DNA of 64,000 nucleotides from Gordionus sp. m RMFG-2023 (taxonomy: Eukaryota; Nematomorpha; Gordioida; Chordodea; Parachordodidae). The position numbers and the translations under genes were made by a program. Location: the NCBI RefSeq assembly GCF_954871325.1, contig NC_088775.1, positions 2,837,473 through 2,901,472 of the forward strand. The letters run 5' to 3'. The notes under the pieces are model-generated. The model had not been told where the DNA came from, did not search any database, and saw only the letters and a list, made by a program, of their open reading frames with translations. Shown piece after piece: positions 57,801 to 64,000 of this stretch (its first letter is position 1; every line of letters begins with the position of its first letter).

Positions 57801-58003
57801 CGTTAGCGGTGTAAGTCGATAAAGGGTCGGTTGCCGGTCCAACCCAACAACTCAAGCTCATAACGTTCTTCTCCCGAAATGGATCTATGGCCGGGTTGGT
57901 GACTTGCGCGAACATCTGCTTGAAATAATCGAAAACCGCGGGGGAGTACTCGGAGAGGCACGCCAGCGGGGTGTCGTTTCCCATCGAACCCAGGGCTTCT
58001 TTC
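57801..58003 (-). CDS. GOGAT: Glutamate synthase, visible exon 3
   Basis: Reads [20 protein letters not shown] then [20 protein letters not shown], the start of the glutamate synthase central domain, almost identical to the family consensus. The 3.1-kb intron before it holds a fold-back element and three family-A copies. Confidence 0.95.
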
Positions 58004-58134
58004 CTTTTCGTAGTTTTTTTTTATTAATATTTTCTTATAACTCTCCTTCCATTTTCTTTTCAACTCAAAAGCGGATTCGAAAGCGAATTATGAAAAAATA
58101 ATTTATTTTAAGTATAGGCTGAGCTGAATTGAGA

Positions 58135-58298
58135 AGTTTAAGGTCGTGGTGCTGACTACAGGCTGAATTTAAATGTTTAAGGTCGTGTGCCAACTACAGT
58201 AAAGGTTTAAGGTCGTGGTGCTAACCACAGGTTGAATTAAGAGGTTTAAGGTCGTGGTGCTGAAGCTGAATTTAAAGGTTTAAGCCCGTGGTTGCTGA
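58135..58298. repeat. Degenerate minisatellite, GGTTTAAGGTCGTGGTGCT
   Basis: About four to five units of 31-40 bp spacing built on TTTAAGGTCGTGGTGCTGAC, TACAGGCTGAATT, varying by insertions and deletions. It abuts the left end of a family-A MITE. Confidence 0.8.
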
Positions 58299-58299
58299 C

Positions 58300-58446
58300 T
58301 AGTGTTGTTGAACGGTGATTAAGATTTCCAAAATCGTATTATCTAAGCCTCGAGATTTGGTAAATAGAAGTCCAAACCGATGAGCAAAATCTTCTATTCG
58401 GGCCGTTTTAAAAAAATTGACAGATATCGAGCCGTTTAACGACACT
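58300..58446. mobile_element. Family-A MITE, copy 11, internally deleted
   Basis: Ends TAGTGTTGTTGAACGG and CGAGCCGTTTAACGACACTA. About 75 bp shorter than the reference copy in the LINE. Confidence 0.8.
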
Positions 58447-58559
58447 AACTCTGGAATACAAACTATACCTATTTTTGTTTAACTAGTTAAAAGTAACAAT
58501 ATGGCGTTTTATATTGGAATATAGAATCCATGTGGGATCTCCAAAATGGTTACATATCC

Positions 58560-58700
58560 AAAACCGCTAAAATTTTGGCGCGAAATGTATTATCGCGAAT
58601 GTCGATTACCGTGAAATAATATTATAGCGAATGCATTATAGAGAATGCATTAGCGCGAATATTATACCGCGGAAGTGACATCGCGAATGTATTATCTTAA
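58560..58700. repeat. Degenerate short repeats with GCGAATG
   Basis: The word (T/A)(T/A)ATCGCGAATGT or a variant recurs about seven times at irregular 12-25-bp spacing. Probably a decayed minisatellite; no protein frame. Confidence 0.55.
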
Positions 58701-58852
58701 ATGAATCACATGAGTTGCAATATCGGGAAATGGAGTTTGATGAAAATTACAACCTTGAAAATTAAGTTAAAGTCGTGCTTGGGTCTAAAAACATTTCTTT
58801 TTTTTGAAAATAGAGCTTAAGGGCTTATAATAAAAAAAAGATTCTAGGCAAA

Positions 58853-60395
58853 TTGGCCGATTTATTTCTACCCTACGAATACACTATTACCGAGAAAGAC
58901 GATAATTTTATTATTCGTGGATGATGTTGGTAAAATTAAACGATTTGATCGTTTAAAATCTAGTTTACATTTTCATACCCAAAGTCCAAAAATTTCGTCT
59001 ATTAAACTTTCAAAAATACTACAATTAAATTTATGTTATTAATATATTTAAGATAAACTAGCGAAAATTTTTAACGTTCTCGACTGAAAGAAAATCTTGA
59101 ATTTATCTCCTTTCACGTTGCGATGCGGTTCGCCGATGGTACTTTTAAAATGCGCGCCACCTCTTTTTCATCAACTTTATTACCCTTAACGGGGTAAAAA
59201 ATAAAAATAAAACGGTTTTCCCCCCTAGTTTACATATTGATGACCGGTAAAAAGGAGTGAGTATTACAAGCGAGTTTTTTTTTGAAATTATTTGATCGTA
59301 TGTAACTATCTCTCCCGATTTTTAAAGACCAATTTCGAGTTGTCGGCAATCAATGCATTCGAATCGATCTTCGCGTCAACGAAACGAAGAGAATGTTTTA
59401 TCTCATTTTGGTCAGAGTTTTTTTTGGGGAGAAAAAAATACAAAAAAAGTATTCCCAGAAATATCATCGTGCCACGTAAAAACTAAATCCACAAAATTTT
59501 GTTTATATTATTTATTTTTTTAAAAATGATGGTATGTTTGGCTTACGTGCCAGAAACCGACGTAATAAACGTTTTTTTTTCAAACAAATGACATTTTTCG
59601 GCCGATTATTGATTATGTGGAAAATACATATATATATATGTATATCATAAAGGAAAATCTTGTGGGAGAGAAAGATTTACCCCGATTCATCCCATTCCCT
59701 GGTGGAATAGTTACGATTGCACCCTGAACGGAGAAGGCAATACGAATAATGCCGTAGAAGGATTGCTCCGTAGCTTCGACTCATTACCGACATCTTCTTA
59801 TCTTCCGACCGAGATGGATATTTATAAATATGTAAGAAAAAAGAAAAATTGATCAAAGATGAACAATTTAAAACGCATCGAATATTTTTATCATTTTTTA
59901 AGGACTTAAATAGCAACAGAATTTAACTGAGTTAAAGATTGTTCGACTAACAAGGAGGTGATGATGATGAACGGAGAAGTCGTTACATACGATAGAATAA
60001 TTTCAAAAAAATTCGCTTGTAATCCTCACTTCGATTTTACCGGTCATCGATATGTAAACTAAGGGTGAAAACCGTCTTATTTTTTACCCCGCGAAGGGTA
60101 TAAAGTTGATGGAAAAGGGGTGGTGCACATTTTAAAAGTACGGTCGATAAACCGCACCGCACGTGGTCGAGAATATTAAAATTCGCTCGATCATCTTAAT
60201 ATATTATAATATTTTTTTTTTTTAAAAAACTGTTGGTATTTTTAAAAGTCTAATATCGAAAAATTTTTTTACGAAAAACATAAAACTGTATTTTAAACGA
60301 TCAAATTGTTTAATTTTATCATCTCGCCACAATAATGAAATCCCGTCTTTCTCGGTAATAGCATATTCGTAGGGTGGAAATAATTCGGCGCCGAA
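58853..60395. mobile_element. Fold-back element with arms of about 430 bp
   Basis: The left arm (about 58853-59300) is the reverse complement of the right arm (about 59970-60395). Matching words include TACCCTACGAATA / TATTCGTAGGGT, ACCGAGAAAGACG / CGTCTTTCTCGGT, TACTTTTAAAATGCGC / GCACATTTTAAAAGTAC, CATCAACTTTAT / ATAAAGTTGAT and ATGACCGGTAAAA / TTTTACCGGTCAT. The centre of about 660 bp has two short frames on opposite strands, neither recognised. Arm length and layout fit a Foldback-type DNA transposon. It lies in the largest visible intron of glutamate synthase. Confidence 0.85.
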
Positions 60396-60419
60396 AAAGG
60401 TTGAGTACGGTGGCGGATG

Positions 60420-60647
60420 TAGTAGCGTTGTTAAACGGCTCGCTTTGAGCCGATTTTTAAAAACGGCTAACACAATATTTTAACCAGAAAAAATATTGCC
60501 CAAGCCTCGAGATTACGATAATATATGTATAAGACCTTCGTTCCTTCTACGAGCAAAATCTTCAGACTTGAGTAATATTTTTCTGGGTGAAATATTGAGT
60601 TATCGGTTTTTAAAAATCGACTAAAAACGAGCCGTTTAACAACACTA
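60420..60647. mobile_element. Family-A MITE, copy 12, exact duplication
   Basis: Left end TAGTAGCGTTGTTAAACGGC, right end ACGAGCCGTTTAACAACACTA. The 8-bp target duplication GGCGGATG at 60412-60419 and 60648-60655 is exact. It sits about 15 bp beyond the right arm of the fold-back element. Confidence 0.9.
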
Positions 60648-60714
60648 GGCGGATGATTGTGAGTTTCTTGTACGGTGTATTATCCTCTCAATAAAGCTTG
60701 GAGTCAGGATTAGC

Positions 60715-60795
60715 GTTGTTAAACGGCTCAATTGGAGCTGATTTTTAAAAACGGCTAACTTAATATTTTATCCAGAAAAATAAATTATAAAAAAA
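60715..60795. mobile_element. Family-A MITE, left end only, copy 13
   Basis: GTTGTTAAACGGCTCAATTG then AAAAACGGCTAACTTAATAT and CCAGAAAAATA; the remainder is missing. Confidence 0.65.
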
Positions 60796-61099
60796 AATTG
60801 ATTTCATGTTTTAAAAAAATGAGGTCATTTTTTGACTTCAAAATGGATTTGTGCCGAATAACCTGAATCTCAGACGACGATACGTTATAAATTAAATATT
60901 CATTTACTCATTTGATAACTATTATATCCTCCATATCAATGATTTAAATGGCGAATAACAGGTGATTATGGATTAGAAAGAATCAGCTGAATACGCGAAT
61001 CGCGACAACAAAATTTTCTTCATTTTTTAAAAAAATGGCGATTTCGTTAAAAGTAAAAAGAAAAAACAGCTGATAATATTTTTTTATTAAAAAAAAAAC

Positions 61100-61233
61100 T
61101 TTTGTTTTATCATGGGTAAGACCAGCATATTAACCGTCTCCGCCGTGAAACCAAATATGGGCAAGCGTCTATCGTGCAAAATTCCGTCTCGGGGCATTTT
61201 ACCGTCATTTCCGGACAAGTCATTGGATGATAT
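61100..61233 (-). CDS. GOGAT: Glutamate synthase, visible exon 2
   Basis: Ends in RRLPIFGFTAETVNMLVLP, the conserved strand before the central domain (family pattern FGYTVETVNMLLLPM). The acceptor (CATGAAAG) lacks a good pyrimidine tract, so the exact start could shift. The donor is the odd AAAA-GTTTTT. Confidence 0.85.
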
Positions 61234-61406
61234 CTTTCATGTTTTTTACAGGTGCCAAATAACATGAGAATGATTCAAAATAAATAAACAAAATAGATAG
61301 GAAAATTATCAAATATAATAGGGCTGTGCCGATATTAAATTATAGGATCGGAACGATACTTTAAAAACCCGATCCGATATTTTTTGGGGTTATTTTATGA
61401 TTGTAT

Positions 61407-61733
61407 CAATGACATATAATAATAACTAGACTGGCGAATAATAATTTATTTGAAAGCGTCGTTGAACGCGTCGTTGAAAGCAAATCAGCTGGACCCGCCA
61501 TTTTGGTAACCCGTATAGTAATTATTCTCATGTTAAAAAAACTACTATTATAATTGATAACTCGCTTCCTCATTATCTCGATGATCGGGCAATTCTTTAA
61601 TAAAATTTGCGTCGGATATAGGAATCAATTGGCCTCTCGTTCGAAAAATTTTTGAATAATGATTACGGGTAACCAAAATGGCGTCCCCAGCTGTTATTCA
61701 TTGATGCACACCTTTTAATGAATGCATCGTCAG
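61407..61733. mobile_element. Family-C MITE nested in family E
   Basis: Left end CAATGACATATAATAATAAC; subterminal AAATCAGCTGGACCCGCCAT and GCGTCCCCAGCTG; right part GAATGCATCGTCAG, after which the terminal repeat is lost. Confidence 0.75.
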
Positions 61734-61821
61734 AAAAATTCGGGTTCTTTTTTATTTTATTTTTTGTTATGTATCTGAAACAAAAGAAAATAAATTTGGT
61801 TAATGTGGTGAAAACGGACTA

Positions 61822-61981
61822 GCTCAGGACTTTCGTCAAAATAAAATTAGCCGAGGTTCGGATATTTTGCTCACAGATGACAGATTGCGTATCCATTTTT
61901 AAAAAAAATTTTTGAGGCTTAGATAATGGTATTTTGGCTAGATTATTAAATATCGGCTTCGAGCCGTTCAACAAAACTACT
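61822..61981. mobile_element. Family-A MITE nested in family E, copy 14
   Basis: Diverged body with GGTTCGGATATTTTGCTCAC and the right end ATCGGCTTCGAGCCGTTCAAC, AAAACTA. The left terminus is missing. Confidence 0.55.
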
Positions 61982-62389
61982 TTCAGCTGTGAACCTCGCC
62001 CATATATTGGAATGTAAAAAACCGAAATACACTCAAATCATGTAAAAATGATTATTCGATCCTCTCATGACACTGGTTCGAAGATAGGCGGTAAATATAA
62101 GTTTCGGATAGGTTTTTATGGTAATATCGGATCGGATTGGTAAAAAAAAAATTATGGAGCGGCACAGCCCTATAACATATAATGCAACTTTCTATCTTTA
62201 ATTATATTAAAATTCTCCATATCTTCCTTAAATTTCCTGGTCACAAAAATTAATCCCAACCAAGGTGTAAATTGACCATGAAACCGCTGTTGGCAATAAG
62301 CTTGCGGTACATGTCTAAAGATGGGATAATTCTGACAATTATTTTTAAAATTAGGGAATGTCAGTCGCATTCTTGTATTCTTGCTTTCT

Positions 62390-62456
62390 TTCACTTTCCT
62401 TCCTTTTTTTTAATTCCTTCCTTCCTTCTTCCTTCCTTTTCTTTTCTTTCTTTCTT
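62390..62456. repeat. TTCC/TTTC-type simple repeat
   Basis: Imperfect TTCC and TTTC repeats in the intron after visible exon 1; a polypyrimidine tract on the plus strand. Confidence 0.7.
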
Positions 62457-62577
62457 AAAATAGGGAAATAAAACTCTACGCAGTTCATTACTCAATATAT
62501 TCATCAAAAAAAAAGAGTAGTATTTATGAAGGAAGGCGCCAAAATCAATTTAAAAAATAATAATAATTAAAAAGCAC

Positions 62578-62733
62578 CTTAGCATCCGATTCATCCTTTA
62601 TGGCAGGAATGACGTCCCCGCAAGATTTATCCGCGACGTATCCGTTGGCACGCCTAGCCGGGGACTTTGGGGGAAGTTCCCCGTTTTCGATCATCGCGTA
62701 ATGGGCCGTGTACAGGTCTTTTAATTTTATCGT
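62578..62733 (-). CDS. GOGAT: Glutamate synthase, visible exon 1 (linker)
   Basis: 52 codons in phase 0 (TIKLKDLYTAHYAMIENGEL ... DESDAK). This is the poorly conserved linker after the glutaminase domain; it is assigned by position, phase and clean splice sites (acceptor TATAACAG, donor AAG-GTGC), not by strong similarity. Confidence 0.75.
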
Positions 62734-64000
62734 CTGTTATATAAAAAAATTTTTAATTTCGAAAAATCTGGTTTGAGCCGAAAATAAATATATAAGAATG
62801 CGCATCAATATGATTTGATCAACGTGCAAACCATAAAATGGCGATAACAGCTGACTCCTTTGTATGGATACTTTTAAATAAATTTAATGAACGAATCGTT
62901 AATTAGTCGTTTATATAACATCCTTGGTTATTATATCCTAATTTTATTTTTTTTTAAATCATGTCAGTAATGGAGGGTATAAATTACTTCCCCCCTCCTC
63001 CCTTTTGAATAATATTTACCCTAAAATCAATAATAATTAACCAGCGCTGTAAAGCAGCGTTGTTAAAAGTAACTTTTTTAAGGGGAGGAGTAACGCTATT
63101 CGTTATTATATTTGGAAAAGTAAGGATGTAAGTAACGAATTTACCCTTATTACAGTTAAGACATGGAAAGAATTCAGTTTAATAATTTAATTATATATAT
63201 ATTATATATTAATTTTTTTTTAGCCCAGGTTTTCAGAATCAAATCGAAAGAATATAAATCTAAATCATAATTTTCATTTAAATTTATAAAGAAGAGAAAT
63301 ACGAAAAATAACAATGCTATTCAAAATAGGGTGTCCTAAGTTCAAAAGCTTTTTTTTAGCCTAAAAACTAAAAAAGCAATTAAGTATCAAAATTAAGTCG
63401 AAACCAGGACAGAACCTAAACGTCCTTGTTCATCTGATTAAAATTTTGAACAACAAATATGTTAAACAATTAATGCTTAAAAATGTATCGTAAAAATATA
63501 ATTATCTTCTTCTTCTTCTCCGTTTAATGGCGATTTCCGGGTCGGTCAATTTTCCGTCTGATTTAATCATTAGGAAATTATGTGGCAAGGTTATTTTACA
63601 ATCGGATGTCCTTCCTGACATCACCCCCTTTCGGTGGTCGAGGAGACGGTGATCCTATTCTAGACCCAGACCACGGGGGAACCTGTTAGACCGCTTATTA
63701 GCCGCTAAAAAGATGTTGCCACATCCGCGCCATGATGAGGCGGAAGGTAGGATTTTTGGGAGGAAAAAAATAAACTACATTTTTCAATTCATAATATTAT
63801 TTAATATTGAGTATTTATTTATTTTTTTATTTTCACCATTAGTAAGAGGATTTGAATTAATTGAAGAGGGAAAGGAAGAGACACAGGTAGCGTCCCAAAT
63901 TAGGGATTTCCCATTTGACCATGGGATGCAGGTTAAACCGTCAGGTCTGAGACCATCTTGTAGAGAGAGGTTTGTTGGTTCTAGAATGTTAGGAATTTTA
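62734..64000. other. 5' intron of glutamate synthase, with repeat-like sequence
   Basis: No exon of the glutaminase domain found here. A decayed family-C piece lies at 62815-62905. At about 63500-63740 a more GC-balanced block (GGATGTCCTTCCTGACATCA, ACCACGGGGGAACCTG) has the look of a dispersed repeat, perhaps a LINE or SINE tail, but I cannot assign it. Confidence 0.4.

Larger units (their letters stand above)
61319..62172. mobile_element. hAT element family E, copy 2, host to two MITEs
   Basis: Ends TAGGGCTGTGCCGATATTAAA and GGCACAGCCCTA match the copy at 1296-2220, as do the subterminal GATCGG repeats. The interior has been replaced or invaded by a family-C MITE (61407-61733) and a family-A MITE (about 61822-61981). 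No exact target duplication (flanks AAATATAA and TAACATAT). No BED finger is left. Confidence 0.8.
37809..62733 (-). other. GOGAT: Glutamate synthase gene span (29 exons, 5' end off window)
   Basis: A fused NAD(P)H-type glutamate synthase (alpha plus beta modules in one chain). It converts L-glutamine and 2-oxoglutarate to two L-glutamates with electrons passed from NAD(P)H via FAD, two 4Fe-4S clusters, one 3Fe-4S cluster and FMN. The 29 exons below join without any phase conflict into about 1834 codons ending at a natural TAA. The usual fused protein is about 2100 residues or more, so the N-terminal class II glutaminase domain with its catalytic Cys1 lies beyond 64 kb. No stop or frameshift was found in any exon, so the gene looks functional. 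Introns run from 73 nt to about 3.1 kb, the long ones filled by transposons. Exon base composition is clearly less AT-rich than the introns. Confidence 0.93.

Noticed and set aside
59292-59916. Two short frames in the centre of the fold-back element as a transposase
   Set aside because: Neither shows catalytic motifs or a family match and they lie on opposite strands.
37809-62733. Glutamate synthase as bacterial contamination
   Set aside because: The bacterial-like protein is split by 28 in-phase spliceosomal introns that carry the same transposon families as the rest of the window.

Overview
The window is animal nuclear DNA: strongly AT-rich, intron-containing and crowded with small transposable elements. 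The recognisable genes are animal-type: a fused NAD(P)H-type glutamate synthase, a Golgi sulfotransferase, a seven-transmembrane receptor and a probable Ragulator subunit (LAMTOR5). The fused glutamate synthase, absent from vertebrates, points to an invertebrate. I cannot name the species from sequence alone.

Layout. 0-3 kb holds transposon debris, including a complete non-autonomous hAT element with a perfect 8-bp target duplication. 3.7-4.15 kb (minus) holds a probable LAMTOR5 gene whose proposed introns are only 33-57 nt. 5.4-5.95 kb (plus) holds an unrecognised possible small gene. 8.15-9.59 kb (plus) holds a three-exon carbohydrate sulfotransferase; its first two exons are too short to show as long open frames. 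10-18 kb is repeats. 18.15-19.2 kb (plus) holds a single-exon GPCR. 19.3-33.3 kb has no convincing gene: it holds long AAAG/CTTT arrays, MITEs, a minisatellite and a cluster of related ~650-bp repeats. 33.3-36.6 kb holds a broken RTE-type LINE on the minus strand with a tRNA-like segment at its head. From 62.7 kb down to 37.8 kb (minus) lie 29 exons of glutamate synthase, ending at the natural stop. The N-terminal glutaminase domain lies beyond the right edge of the window.

The glutamate synthase exons join in phase throughout. They cover the linker after the glutaminase domain, the central domain, the FMN barrel with its 3Fe-4S cysteines, the GXGXG beta-helix, and the beta-subunit module with two 4Fe-4S clusters and two dinucleotide-binding folds. 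The protein would make two glutamates from glutamine plus 2-oxoglutarate using NAD(P)H.

The introns of this gene carry at least fifteen transposable-element copies. At least three MITE families show 8-bp target duplications and are probably hAT-mobilised. Nested insertions (MITE in LINE, MITE in MITE, two MITEs in a hAT element) allow relative dating. A ~1.5-kb fold-back element with arms of roughly 430 bp sits in the intron between 58.0 and 61.1 kb. I see no complete transposase for any of these families, and no clear sign of an undescribed enzymatic or defence system. The most unusual signals are the very short introns, the weak 5' splice sites, the fold-back element and the recurrent T(n)A(n) tracts.
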